From positions 226,921 to 290,920 of the forward strand of contig QZDW01000002.1 of the NCBI GenBank assembly GCA_009917545.1: a DNA stretch of 64,000 bases, in the 5' to 3' direction. Made by a program: the position numbers and the translations under genes. Below are positions 18,854 through 27,625 of this stretch, one piece after another (within the stretch, counting starts at the first letter, position 1; every line of letters starts with the position of its first letter). A model generated the notes under the pieces. The model was not told the DNA's origin, ran no database searches, and saw only the letters and a program-made list of their open reading frames with translations. The DNA is from a bacterium 1XD42-76. Its GTDB lineage: Bacteria > Bacillota > Clostridia > Lachnospirales > Lachnospiraceae.

Positions 18854-19102
18854 TTACGCTACGGCATGAGCCTCGACATTACTTTTCTCGGCAAGAAATT
18901 CTTCAAAAGCAAGGTTTTCCCCATTATATTCTACTGTCAGCACCTTTGTCAAATCCAGACTTAAAACGCCCAAGATCGACTTTGCGTCAATGATTACTCT
19001 GTTATAAAAGATATTGATGTCGAAATCGCACTCTGACGCCAGGAAAACTAATTTCTTTGCTTCTGAAATAGAAGAGATCTTGATTTTTCTCTGCTTCATC
19101 AT
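18854..19102 (-). CDS. HPr-like phosphocarrier-fold protein without the active histidine
   Basis: From the ATG at 19102 (AAGGAG upstream) the product is 82 residues, the size of HPr. The fold pattern is preserved: N-terminal strand MKQRKIKISSISEAKKLVFLAS, a second strand FDINIFYNRVIIDAKSILGVLSLDL that matches the HPr segment containing the Ser46 site (KSIMGVMSL), and a C-terminal strand/helix. The usual phosphorylatable His15 segment (GIHARPA) is absent. It cannot be a standard PTS phosphocarrier; a regulatory role like Crh, which also lacks the His but keeps the Ser, is a reasonable inference. Confidence 0.72.
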   Translation of the reverse strand: MMKQRKIKISSISEAKKLVFLASECDFDINIFYNRVIIDAKSILGVLSLDLTKVLTVEYNGENLAFEEFLAEKSNVEAHAVA

Positions 19103-19195
19103 GACTTTCAAACTCCTTAACAAAAAATCAATGCAGGTATTTTCCTTCATTTACTAAATTTATATCATTTTCTGGTAAAATAGTCAACCCGCATT

Positions 19196-19543
19196 TTAAA
19201 CTATCTTTTCAATCCCTCCCGGCTGGTTTTTTGTATATTTTTCCCACAAGAACGTTAAAAAATACAAAACTTCGGCATTTCCCGGACCTGTTTTGACACG
19301 CCTGCTCTCCCTGAGGCATTTCAAGTGTTCATTCTTTAGCAGGATACGGACTGCTGTTCTGATATCACGTTCCACACATTGAGGCGTTGTACAAAAGTGC
19401 TTTGCCACTTCCAGATACAAGGCCTTCATCTGCACTGGTTGTTCTGATTCCTTCAGCATTCCCACTGCGAAAGCAATGTATTCATATCCCAAATAATTTT
19501 TATTTAATCCCATACTCACTAACAAATCATAGATATCTGACAT
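19196..19543 (-). CDS. Stand-alone Spo0A C-terminal DNA-binding-like protein
   Basis: The 115-residue protein aligns by eye over its whole length with the effector domain of Spo0A: YDLLVSMGLNKNYLGYEYI corresponds to the first helices, and ALYLEVAKHFCTTPQCVERD followed by IRTAV corresponds to the helix-turn-helix ([23 protein letters not shown] in Bacillus). No receiver domain with a phosphorylated Asp is present. The start at 19543 has AAAGGGAAG upstream. It might compete with Spo0A for 0A boxes or bind its own sites. The promoter region upstream (19544-19816) holds no other gene. Confidence 0.75.
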   Translation of the reverse strand: MSDIYDLLVSMGLNKNYLGYEYIAFAVGMLKESEQPVQMKALYLEVAKHFCTTPQCVERDIRTAVRILLKNEHLKCLRESRRVKTGPGNAEVLYFLTFLWEKYTKNQPGGIEKIV

Positions 19544-19816
19544 GACACTTCCCTTTCAAAGCGGAAGCAGGCCGGAACCCTGGTAGAATAAAGAATCCCG
19601 TGCCTGCCGCCGCTTCGCCTTATTTTATACTGTGTCATATCTGTACATCTATTATCCAATTATGACATTTTTTCTGCAAAAATCTCCGAATCCTCTCACT
19701 GAGTGCAGGATATCATGGCATTTCGGACAGGACTGTACAGAATCTGTCAGGATATAAAAAAAAGATATCACAGGACAGAACATATCCTATCATATCTCTC
19801 AAGTTCTCAAATCAAA

Positions 19817-19887
19817 CAGGGGAAGAGGGGCTCGAACCCCCATCTACGGTTTTGGAGACCGCTGCTCTACCATTGAACTATTCCCCT
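19817..19887 (-). tRNA. tRNA-Trp (anticodon CCA)
   Basis: Acceptor stem AGGGGAA pairs with TTCCCCT, discriminator G. The anticodon arm is GCGGT-CTCCAAA-ACCGT, giving CCA. The T arm is GGGGTTCGAGCCCCT. CCA is not encoded. Confidence 0.96.
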
Positions 19888-20175
19888 TTATTATCTCGTG
19901 CTTAAATATACTAACACAGGAATCAAATTTTGTCAATGAAAATTTAAACGAAAATAGATGATTGAAAATGGATGATACGAATGAAAGTGATCCGTAACCG
20001 TTCTTGCCGGCCTGTCACCATAACGCTCAGCGCTGCGGACCAGATATACATCGGGCCAGGCCCGTATGCATATCCGTCCGCACACTTGTCACTATATTTT
20101 CGTATCCTTTTTGATCTTTGTTTTTATGTTTTGAACTCGTTTCCTGTCGTTCAGGTGTCTGCCAGAACCCCGGTT

Positions 20176-20301
20176 GTTTATGCGCTCCGGCGATCAGACA
20201 CACAGACGTTTATACGCTCGGGCGACCAGGCCCTTAGACGTTTATGCGCTCCGGAAGGCAAATCACCGACGTTTTTACTCTCCGGGAGACGGCTAACATT
20301 T
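20176..20301 (+). repeat. Four-copy 32-bp degenerate tandem repeat
   Basis: Units begin at 20176, 20208, 20240 and 20271 (spacing 32, 32, 31). Each starts GTTTATGCGCTCCGG or a close variant. The sequence between the conserved starts is partly conserved too (CAGAC or AGAC ends). The rest of 19888-20346 has no gene that I can support; a plus-strand frame of 131 codons crosses it but has no ribosome-binding site and low-complexity content. Confidence 0.7.
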
Positions 20302-20346
20302 GTGGAGCGATTGTCTGGCGGCAATTCTAGTAGATCAAAATACCGG

Positions 20347-20976
20347 TCAGCCTCTGATCCTAAATAGTATCTTTACGATAGCGGTCGTCAGGATCCCGGC
20401 GATCACGGCCTCAGGAATCCCAAATGTAACAATGACGCCAAGAATTACATCATAGATCCGCTCCACCAGCTGATTAGAAGCCGCTGCATAGCTGCTCCCG
20501 AAAAAAATGTAGATCCCATTCATTACGAGAATCGTATTCGTCATCGAGCCTGCAATACCAGCCAGCCACAAGGCAATGGTCTGAGAGCCCTTTTTATGGC
20601 TCATAAGTTTCATCACCAGCTCATACACATAGTAGGCCGACACGCCGATCAGGGCTCTCGGCACCAGCGCAATCACCGCACTCCACATGTTGCCGTGGCA
20701 GCCGCCGATTGTCACAAACGGGCTGAATACAAATGAAGTAATTCCCGGCCGGACCGTTGCCTGAATCAGGCTCGTCACTCCAAATACCGTCCCCAGGTAT
20801 ATTCCGTATTTCGGCCCCAGAAGCAGCGCCCCGACAATAACTGGAACATGGATGATCGTTGCACTCATGAATCCAAGCGGAATGTAGCCCAAAAACGGTA
20901 CTACTGCCATCAGGACAATGATTGCTGTGAGTATGCCTGCAAAAGACATGTCCATTATTTTTTTGTCAATTCTCAT
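20347..20976 (-). CDS. ECF transporter S component (pantothenate/PanT-like)
   Basis: A 209-residue membrane protein with about six helices, the size and layout of substrate-binding S components of energy-coupling-factor vitamin transporters. The segments FAGILTAIIVLMAVVPFLGY, ALLLGPKYGIYLGTVFG and TSFVFSPFV resemble PanT-type proteins. ECF S components share an EcfAAT module encoded elsewhere. The GGAGGTAAAA before the ATG is strong. No vitamin riboswitch was recognised in the 240 bp upstream. The assigned substrate is tentative, although CoA genes lie at 46.9-49 kb of the same window. Confidence 0.8.
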   Translation of the reverse strand: MRIDKKIMDMSFAGILTAIIVLMAVVPFLGYIPLGFMSATIIHVPVIVGALLLGPKYGIYLGTVFGVTSLIQATVRPGITSFVFSPFVTIGGCHGNMWSAVIALVPRALIGVSAYYVYELVMKLMSHKKGSQTIALWLAGIAGSMTNTILVMNGIYIFFGSSYAAASNQLVERIYDVILGVIVTFGIPEAVIAGILTTAIVKILFRIRG

Positions 20977-21219
20977 TTTTACCTCCTGCTACTGTTCTTT
21001 AAAAAAAGATACAATGCAATATAGTCACAGCCGCATTATACAAAATTGAGGCACAAACGTCAACTGTTTTATCTTAACAGGCTTTTATGAAAGTAGCGGA
21101 GAGAACTTTTGCTGTTTTCATGATCCCGGATTTATGGTATAATGTTGACAGGTATAGTATCATGATGGTATCAAATCATCAAATAATAATAAAAAGGCAG
21201 GCTGTGCAGAGAAGCGGCT

Positions 21220-21507
21220 GTGACATATAATCAAATAATTGTATTAAAAAATGGTATGGAATGCTGTTTAAGAAATGGAGTAGAAGGTGACGGACAGGCC
21301 GTATCCGATCACTTTCATTTGACACATGGACAAGCGGATTATTTCCTTTCGTATCCAGATGAAAACTGTTACGATGTGATACAGGAAAGCCAGTTTTTGA
21401 AAGAAAAATCCGAAAATAAAAATGAGGTTGAATTGGTTGCCGTAGTTGACAATGCAATTATAAGGAACGCTGGAATGAAAGCAGCAGGCAAAAATACCAG
21501 GAGGTAA
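21220..21507 (+). pseudogene. GNAT acetyltransferase, N-terminal half only
   Basis: Starts with GTG; the 95 residues match the N-terminal half of a GNAT protein (LRNGVEGDGQAVSDHFHLTH, then YFLSYPDEN, FLKEKSENKNEVELVAVVDN). The frame ends at NTRR before the acetyl-CoA-binding motif that defines GNAT enzymes. The lost half is replaced by the start of the VOC gene. It is probably a remnant whose promoter still drives the downstream gene. Confidence 0.65.
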
Positions 21508-21512
21508 AGACA

Positions 21513-21875
21513 ATGAAATTAAAGAATATTTTGATTGTTGTTCAGGACATCGAAAAATCAAAGCAGTTTTATCATGACCTGTTCGGTCTTGATACGGTTC
21601 TTGGTCACGATGGTAATATGATTTTAACGGAAGGTCTTGTGTTACAAGACAGGAACATTTGGAAAAGGTTTTTGAAAAAAGACACGATTCCGGAAAACAA
21701 CTCCTGCGAACTGTATTTTGAAGAACCAGATATAGAAGCGTTTGTTGAAAAACTCGAACGGTTGTATCCGTCCATTCAATATGTGAATCGGCTAATGACG
21801 CATAGCTGGGGGCAAAAAGTAATTCGATTCTATGATTTGGACGGCAATTTGATAGAAGTAGGTACACCGATGTAA
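21513..21875 (+). CDS. VOC-family (glyoxalase/bleomycin-resistance-like) protein
   Basis: 120 residues, starting after GGAGGTAAAGACA. One VOC module pair: KLKNILIVVQDIEKSKQFYH at the start, LYFEEPDIEAFVEKL in the middle and VIRFYDLDGNLIEVG at the end, where the Glu of LIEVG is the usual metal ligand. VOC proteins cover lyases, dioxygenases and antibiotic-binding proteins; the specific role cannot be read. It sits directly behind a truncated GNAT and in front of a short inverted-repeat element, in an accessory patch. Confidence 0.86.
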   Translation: MKLKNILIVVQDIEKSKQFYHDLFGLDTVLGHDGNMILTEGLVLQDRNIWKRFLKKDTIPENNSCELYFEEPDIEAFVEKLERLYPSIQYVNRLMTHSWGQKVIRFYDLDGNLIEVGTPM

Positions 21876-21912
21876 TACAAAAATTCCGGTTTATCAAGTA
21901 AATCACAATGCA

Positions 21913-22015
21913 AAAGGGGCTGTTGCAAAGTACAGTTGATATACAACATATAGCTGATGTCTATGCGCTTCAAACCATATTTTGTATACAGCTACTACTT
22001 TGCAACAGCCCCTTT
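21913..22015. mobile_element. 103-bp inverted-repeat element, IS6-like ends
   Basis: Perfect 20-bp inverted repeats (21913-21932 and 21996-22015) flank 63 bp. The end sequence GGGGCTGTTGCAAA resembles the termini of IS6-family elements, which have the form GG..CTGTTGCAAA. No open frame fits inside. No 8-bp target duplication is visible. It may be a MITE or an internally deleted IS; it could also serve as a transcription terminator for the VOC gene. Confidence 0.52.
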
Positions 22016-22017
22016 AA

Positions 22018-22091
22018 TCGGGGCAACAGGATTTGAACCTGCGACCTCTCGGCCCCCAGCCGAGCGCGCTACCAAGCTACGCCATACCCCG
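22018..22091 (-). tRNA. tRNA-Pro (anticodon GGG)
   Basis: Acceptor CGGGGTA pairs with TGCCCCG, discriminator A. The anticodon arm is CTCGG-CTGGGGG-CCGAG, giving GGG. T arm AGGTTCAAATCCT. Three bases from the inverted-repeat element. Confidence 0.95.
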
Positions 22092-22233
22092 GAAACACGT
22101 CTTATTATACCAGAAAAGTAAAAAAAATCAATATCTATTTTAAAAAAATGCAATCATTCAGACACCATTCAGGTATCCAGCGCCCAAGGAAGCGTTGATT
22201 CCACCACCGCTTCCCTGGTATCTTTCTATTTCT

Positions 22234-23916
22234 CTATAGTCCCAGCTCTTCAAATACTGCTTTTAATGCCTCTCTGACAGATCCCTCTTTTAACACATTA
22301 TGAAGTCCACAGTAATCCAGAAGCTCAAAATATCCTTTGGAGCCCCCTGCCTTACAGAGCTTATAGTAATTGTCCCAGGCAGCCTCGCGGTCTGTGTTCA
22401 TCTGCGTATAAAACTCAAAAGCTCCGATCTGCGCCATCGCGTAATCCACATAATAGAACGGATACAGGAAAATATGCTGCTTCTGCATCCAGAAACCGCC
22501 GCTCTCCAGGAATTCATTCTTATCATAATCACGCCACGGCATATAAATCTTTTCCAGACGGCTCCAGACAGCACGCCTTTCCATCGCAGTCATTTCCGGC
22601 TTTGCGTATACCTCATGCTGATATTCGTCCACACAGACCATATACGGAATTTTCATTATTGCATCTGCCAAATGCTGCTTTCTGTACTGCTCTGCCTTGT
22701 CTCCGAAAAAGCTTTCCATCCAGGGGTACGTCCACAGCTCCATACTCATGGAATGAATCTCGCTGATCTCTTCCGTACTGTGACAGAGCTCCGGAAGCTT
22801 CTGGAATTTTGCGGCGGTAAAACCTGCAAAAGCGTGTCCCGCTTCATGGGTGAGCACATTAACATCCGCCAGTGTTCCATTAAAATTCGAGAAAATAAAG
22901 GGGGCATGGTATGAAGGCAGAGACGTACAGTAGCCTCCCACCCGTTTCCCCTTTCTGGTCTCCAGATCGAACAGCTCATACTCCACCATAAAGTCGAAAA
23001 ACTCCCCACTCTGCGGGGACAGCTCACGGTACATTTTCTGCGCCATCTCTACCAGGTAATCTTTTCCGCCGACCGGCCGCGGATTTCCTGCCGGGTTAGA
23101 AATGGGTTCGTCATAATAATGGAGTTTATCCACACCCAGCGCCTGTCTCTGTCTCTCGTAAAGGATCTCACAGGCAGGGACAATGACATCGCGCACTTGT
23201 TTCCGGAACAGCTCCAGATCCTGCGGGCGATAATCATAACGGCCGCGTTTTAAATATCCCATCGGAATAAAGCTGTCAAAATTCAGCTTTTTTGCCATTC
23301 CTGCACGGAGCTGTACCAGCCCGTCATAAATCTCGTCAATTTTCGGTGCAATCCCTTCAAACAGGCCTGCCCATGCCTCAAAGGCCTCTTTCCGTTCCTC
23401 CCGGTCAATACTCTGCATATGCTTTAGCAGGCCGTATGTTGTGCATGCCTCACCTCTGAAATCTGCCGTAGCTGCGGCAACCGTCTTGGAATAGAGGTTA
23501 GCCAGTTCTGCCTCTTTTGCCAGATCTTCCACGATTGCCTCACTGGCTAACATCTGCTGCGCCTTAAGGCCCTGAATCAGAATCTTCCCGAATTCGGCTT
23601 CCAGTTTTTCTTTAAAACGGGAAGCGAGAATAACACTTCCCAGCTCTTTTTCTGTGATTTGGTATCTCGGAAGCTGTACATTGAAGTATGCCATTTCCTT
23701 TTCATAATAATCATCCAGCATATTGATGGTATTACGGATGTGAGCGATATTTCTGGCTGTGTCAATGTCCATGTCGAGCTTTATGTATGCCATATAGGCA
23801 TCGTAAAACTCATCATATGTCTTGGCAGCTTTCATCACCGCAGCATACCTCTTCACTGTTTCGACCGCCTGCTCCAAATCAGGACGGACATACTCAATCT
23901 GTGCAAATTTTTCCAT
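22234..23916 (-). CDS. pepF: M3-family oligoendopeptidase
   Basis: Zinc peptidase of the thimet/oligoendopeptidase F group, which degrades short peptides in the cytoplasm. The 560-residue protein has the zinc motif NVLTHEAGHAFAGF around residue 370 (H-E-x-x-H) and, about 25 residues later, the third ligand segment EISEIHSMSME. Upstream GRGxYDYRPQDLELF and the substrate-gripping FIFSNFNGTLADV are also typical. Start at 23916 after GGAGAGGGG. It is preceded by a small gene with a 5-bp gap, so the two are probably one unit. Confidence 0.93.
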   Translation of the reverse strand: MEKFAQIEYVRPDLEQAVETVKRYAAVMKAAKTYDEFYDAYMAYIKLDMDIDTARNIAHIRNTINMLDDYYEKEMAYFNVQLPRYQITEKELGSVILASRFKEKLEAEFGKILIQGLKAQQMLASEAIVEDLAKEAELANLYSKTVAAATADFRGEACTTYGLLKHMQSIDREERKEAFEAWAGLFEGIAPKIDEIYDGLVQLRAGMAKKLNFDSFIPMGYLKRGRYDYRPQDLELFRKQVRDVIVPACEILYERQRQALGVDKLHYYDEPISNPAGNPRPVGGKDYLVEMAQKMYRELSPQSGEFFDFMVEYELFDLETRKGKRVGGYCTSLPSYHAPFIFSNFNGTLADVNVLTHEAGHAFAGFTAAKFQKLPELCHSTEEISEIHSMSMELWTYPWMESFFGDKAEQYRKQHLADAIMKIPYMVCVDEYQHEVYAKPEMTAMERRAVWSRLEKIYMPWRDYDKNEFLESGGFWMQKQHIFLYPFYYVDYAMAQIGAFEFYTQMNTDREAAWDNYYKLCKAGGSKGYFELLDYCGLHNVLKEGSVREALKAVFEELGL

Positions 23917-23921
23917 TTTCG

Positions 23922-24422
23922 CTATCCCCTCTCCAGAAATGCAATCTCATGATTTCTCAAAAATTCCCTGATTCTGGCATCCCACTCATGTTCCAATGTC
24001 CTGTCGGTCGTAAAAATATTTACAGAAATGCCGGTTGTACAAAGTATGAAGCTGTTTTCATAAATGATATTCACACAGAGCGCTCCTACCTGCTCCGGCG
24101 AAAGTCCCGCGCCATGCTGGTTTACGAATTCCTGTTTCGCATCCTCCGGAAGCAGAAAGACAATGCGGAAACTTTCCGGCAGACGTTTTCCCTTGATCAG
24201 GGAAAAGCAAAACGGCTTCAACGTTTTCCAGGAAGAAAAAGCTCCGATCTGCTGTTCTTCCCTTTCTTCCCCGGAAAAATACCCCCCGCGTATCCGTCCG
24301 TCGATCGTGAATTTATTGTAGGTGATAATACTGGCCTCCCGGACCAAAAAGTGGTCGAAAAGGCTCCCGATAAACAATCCTGCCGTAAAGGACTTCAAAT
24401 CCTCGATTCCCAGCGCCACCAC
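23922..24422 (-). CDS. Conserved hypothetical protein (possibly DUF5721)
   Basis: 166 residues from a GTG start. No catalytic motif recognised. The sequence is mixed alpha/beta, with LKSFTAGLFIGSLFDHFLVREASI at the start and a C-terminal helix EHEWDARIREFLRN. The pattern fits a small protein family found in Lachnospiraceae that I recall as DUF5721, but that label is from memory. The 5-bp spacing to pepF suggests co-expression. The 217 bp upstream (24423-24639) show no gene. Confidence 0.5.
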   Translation of the reverse strand: MVALGIEDLKSFTAGLFIGSLFDHFLVREASIITYNKFTIDGRIRGGYFSGEEREEQQIGAFSSWKTLKPFCFSLIKGKRLPESFRIVFLLPEDAKQEFVNQHGAGLSPEQVGALCVNIIYENSFILCTTGISVNIFTTDRTLEHEWDARIREFLRNHEIAFLERG

Positions 24423-24639
24423 TGCTTCTCATCCCCCGTTCCATCACATACGTTTCATAAACCGGCCGCAGTCAGGTCTCTCCCCTTTATGGCAGTACAC
24501 AGCACATATCTGGGCAGACCTCCCGCATACCTTTCCATATTCTATCAGAAAACCGGCAAATTTGCAATGAACGCGGCGGATTTTCTGCGGTTTGATTCCT
24601 GCTTCTGATTTCTCATGGTCCGATTTCCTGTCATCATGG

Positions 24640-27459
24640 TCAGCTTCCCTTGCCTTTCGGCATTTGTCTCTGTCCTGAATTGTGGCGTTTCCTGCCGCCT
24701 TTGCCTTTCTTACGCTCTACACCCTCTTCCTTCCCCAGACGCACATTTTCGAGATATTCCTTCGTCTCCCCCTCTGCATAGGAGAGAAGATAATTTTTTC
24801 CTGTTCCTGTAAGGCGTGATTTTTCCTCAGAAATCAATGCATTCACCCGCTCAATCTCTTCTCTAAAATCTTTTGCCGACATAAGCAGGCACCCCTGGCT
24901 GCGGATAATGAGCTGCTCCAGGCCGTCTGAAGTCGCCACTGTCACCTGGTGGCTCTGACCGATTCTGTGCGCCAGTTTTTCTATATACTGATCTGCGGTC
25001 TCTGCTTCCTTTGTATAGACCACATGGATATTATGGTATTTCGATACCTCCCCCATATTACCTGCCACCTTATATGCATCAAATACAACTAGCAGGGTAC
25101 ATTTCTGGAATCCCTGATAATTGCACAAAATATCCATCAGGCGGTGTCTGGCTCCATCAATATTGGCCTCGGCCAGCTCTCTGAGCTCGTCCCATGCAAA
25201 AATAATGTTATAACCGTCTACCAGAAGGTATTCTTCCTTTGGTTCCTTGCCAGGTTCCACTCTTTTCGGTACAACTGCCGTCTCCCTGGCACGGATAATT
25301 TTTCTGCTGTCTTTACCAGAAAGGTCATTCCTTCTTAACGGCCCGTATGTTCGGGTAAAGATCTCTTCTAACTCCTTATCCTCAGCCCACGAACGGCCCG
25401 GCCGCTCTTCTCCTTGGGCACGTTTGTGCACATCCGAAGCACTGTCCTTCTGTCCGGTGTCAGAAATAACCGGAAGTATCCCGGTCAGCAGACGGAGTTT
25501 TTCCGCAGGGCTCTCTACATGCATATACTTTTTCACTTCATTCCAGGGCACCGTAAATCCGGCTCCGTGAGAGCAGAATACAGAGCCGGCCGGATCCTGA
25601 AAATCAGCTTCAAAATCATAACCGATCCGCTTGATCACCTCAGTCTCGTCGTGGCATGGTTCATAACCTTTAAGGCTCAGGGACAGTCGTCCCCTTCCCC
25701 GTGTATAGGACGTCACTTCTCTCTGATAATCCCTCATGGAAGCGACCGGGGCACTGCCCCGAAGAACCATCATGCCATTTTCTACGAAAGGAGCTTCAAA
25801 ACGCCCCTGAAACCGTTCGATATCCGTCATCGCCCTGCCCAGTGCTTCCTCCGGAATCTCCAGGGCAAAGTCATAGCATGGCTCCAGCACCCGGCAGCCT
25901 GCCTCCATCAGTCCCTGACGGACTGCCCGGTAAACGGCCTGGCGGAAATCTCCTCCCTCCGTATGCTTAATATGCGCCCGCCCTGCTAACAGCGTGATTT
26001 TCATATCTGTTATCTCAGAGCCCGTCAGCACTCCTCTGTGCCGCTTCTCTTCCAAATGTGTTAAAACCAGACGCTGCCAGTTCCTGTCAAGCATGTCCTC
26101 ACTGCAATCTGTCCCAAAAGCCAGACCGCTCCCCGGTTCTCCCGGCTCCAGAAGAAGGTGCACCTCTGCATAATGGCGAAGCGGCTCAAAATGCCCCACA
26201 CCCTCTGCCGGCCGCAGAATCGTTTCTTTGTATATGATACTTCCGGTTCCAAACTCTGCCTCCACGCTGAATCGCTCCCTGATCTGGCTTTTCAGAACCT
26301 CCATCTGTACCTCGCCCATGACCTGCGCCTGGATTTCTCCGGTCCCCTCGTTCCAGACAATATGGAGCAGCGGGTCCTCTTCCTCAAGCATTCTCAGATT
26401 CTGAAGCATCCGATGCGCGTCACAGCCCTCCGGCAACAGGATCCGGTATGTCAGCACAGGCTCTAAAAGTGGGACATTTGATTCCCCTTCAATGCCAAAA
26501 CCCTGCCCCGGTCTCGTATCCGCCGGACCGGTGACAGCGCAGACCACTCCTGCCTCTGCTTCCCTGGGTGTCTCGTATTTCGTACCGGAATAAATACGTA
26601 TCTGGTTTATTTTTCCGCTCTCCTGACTGCCAAGCGGCTCTTTTACTTTAAGTGTCCCGCCTGTAATCTTTACATGAGTCAGTCGGTTTCCCTGCGTGTC
26701 TCTTGACACCTTAAAGACCCGCGCGCCAAATTGTTCCGGATAGACCGGATATTCAGAAAAAAGCTCAATCCCCTTTAAGAGAGTCTCGATTCCAGTAAGC
26801 TTTAAGGCCGAACCAAAATAGCACGGGAAGGCTTTCCTCGCCCGCACCGCCTGCCTTACCCTTTCGATCTCAAGACTGCCCTTTTGCAGGTATGTCTCCA
26901 GTAAGGCCTCGTCACACATGGCAAGTTCCTCGAGCTGCTCTTTTCCGCCGTCTGCGGCCGGTATCACTTCAAAATCCCGGATTCCCAGCCTGCCAAAGGC
27001 TGCAATCCCGCTGCTAAGGCGGTTTTTAAGAACCGTCAAAATCTGTTCCTCATCCGTACCCGGCTGATCCATTTTATTAACAAATATAAACACCGGAATC
27101 CGATAGCGCTTCAAAAGCCGCCAAAGCGTCTCCGTATGTCCCTGTACCCCATCGGCACCACTGACTACCAGGATCGCATAGTCGAGTACCTGCAGGGTTC
27201 TTTCCATCTCAGAAGAAAAATCTGCATGCCCGGGAGTATCTACCAATGTCACCTGCGCATCCCCCAGAGAAAAGACAGCCTGCTTAGAGAAAATCGTAAT
27301 CCCCCGGCTTCTCTCCAGCTCATATGTATCAAAAAATGCATCCCGGTTATCCACTCTCCCCAGTCTGCGGATACTCCCTGTCAAATATAAAACCGCTTCC
27401 GATAAGGTGGTTTTCCCTGCATCCACATGAGCCAAAATCCCGATCGTCAATCGTTTCAT
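24640..27459 (-). CDS. EF-G-like ribosomal-protection GTPase fused to NYN (YacP/Rae1-like) nuclease
   Basis: 939 residues. The first ~650 are a TetM/TetO-like translational GTPase: G1 AHVDAGKT at 10-17, switch segment SRGITI, DTPGH at 74-78, NKMD at 128-131, then EF-G domains II-V. After a charged linker of ~70 residues, a NYN domain starts near 742 (EEYLLVDGYNIIFAW) with acidic sites in VVFDAYK and ATSDGLEQ, as in YacP/Rae1 of Bacillus subtilis, which cuts mRNA inside the ribosomal A site. The tail is Lys/Arg/Gly-rich. Ribosomal protection proteins displace tetracycline from the A site; here the fused nuclease suggests coupled mRNA cleavage or ribosome rescue. Whether it gives tetracycline resistance is unknown. 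Confidence 0.9.
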   Translation of the reverse strand: MKRLTIGILAHVDAGKTTLSEAVLYLTGSIRRLGRVDNRDAFFDTYELERSRGITIFSKQAVFSLGDAQVTLVDTPGHADFSSEMERTLQVLDYAILVVSGADGVQGHTETLWRLLKRYRIPVFIFVNKMDQPGTDEEQILTVLKNRLSSGIAAFGRLGIRDFEVIPAADGGKEQLEELAMCDEALLETYLQKGSLEIERVRQAVRARKAFPCYFGSALKLTGIETLLKGIELFSEYPVYPEQFGARVFKVSRDTQGNRLTHVKITGGTLKVKEPLGSQESGKINQIRIYSGTKYETPREAEAGVVCAVTGPADTRPGQGFGIEGESNVPLLEPVLTYRILLPEGCDAHRMLQNLRMLEEEDPLLHIVWNEGTGEIQAQVMGEVQMEVLKSQIRERFSVEAEFGTGSIIYKETILRPAEGVGHFEPLRHYAEVHLLLEPGEPGSGLAFGTDCSEDMLDRNWQRLVLTHLEEKRHRGVLTGSEITDMKITLLAGRAHIKHTEGGDFRQAVYRAVRQGLMEAGCRVLEPCYDFALEIPEEALGRAMTDIERFQGRFEAPFVENGMMVLRGSAPVASMRDYQREVTSYTRGRGRLSLSLKGYEPCHDETEVIKRIGYDFEADFQDPAGSVFCSHGAGFTVPWNEVKKYMHVESPAEKLRLLTGILPVISDTGQKDSASDVHKRAQGEERPGRSWAEDKELEEIFTRTYGPLRRNDLSGKDSRKIIRARETAVVPKRVEPGKEPKEEYLLVDGYNIIFAWDELRELAEANIDGARHRLMDILCNYQGFQKCTLLVVFDAYKVAGNMGEVSKYHNIHVVYTKEAETADQYIEKLAHRIGQSHQVTVATSDGLEQLIIRSQGCLLMSAKDFREEIERVNALISEEKSRLTGTGKNYLLSYAEGETKEYLENVRLGKEEGVERKKGKGGRKRHNSGQRQMPKGKGS

Positions 27460-27625
27460 CTATGTCATCTTTCCCTTAACCTTTGTTTTCTGCCTTTCAT
27501 TATACCGGAAAAGAAAACAAAAGGAAAGACAAGAACATAAATTTCAAAGATTTTGCGTCAAACGTTACAGGGAAGCCTTCCTTGGGGCCTGGCGTTTTGA
27601 AAAATACCGCCGGGCCGGTCATATG

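Noticed and set aside
20176..20301. CRISPR-like array
   Set aside because: Spacing is about 32 bp with a conserved core of only 15 bp and intervening parts of 17 bp that are themselves partly alike. There are only four units and no cas gene in the window.
19972..20367. Plus-strand open frame of 131 codons
   Set aside because: No ribosome-binding site, crosses the tandem repeat, overlaps the end of the ECF S gene on the other strand, and has no recognisable motif.
24640..27459. Simple tetracycline-resistance gene
   Set aside because: The GTPase part resembles TetM/TetO, but the fused NYN nuclease and chromosomal context argue for a housekeeping or rescue role. Resistance cannot be claimed from sequence.
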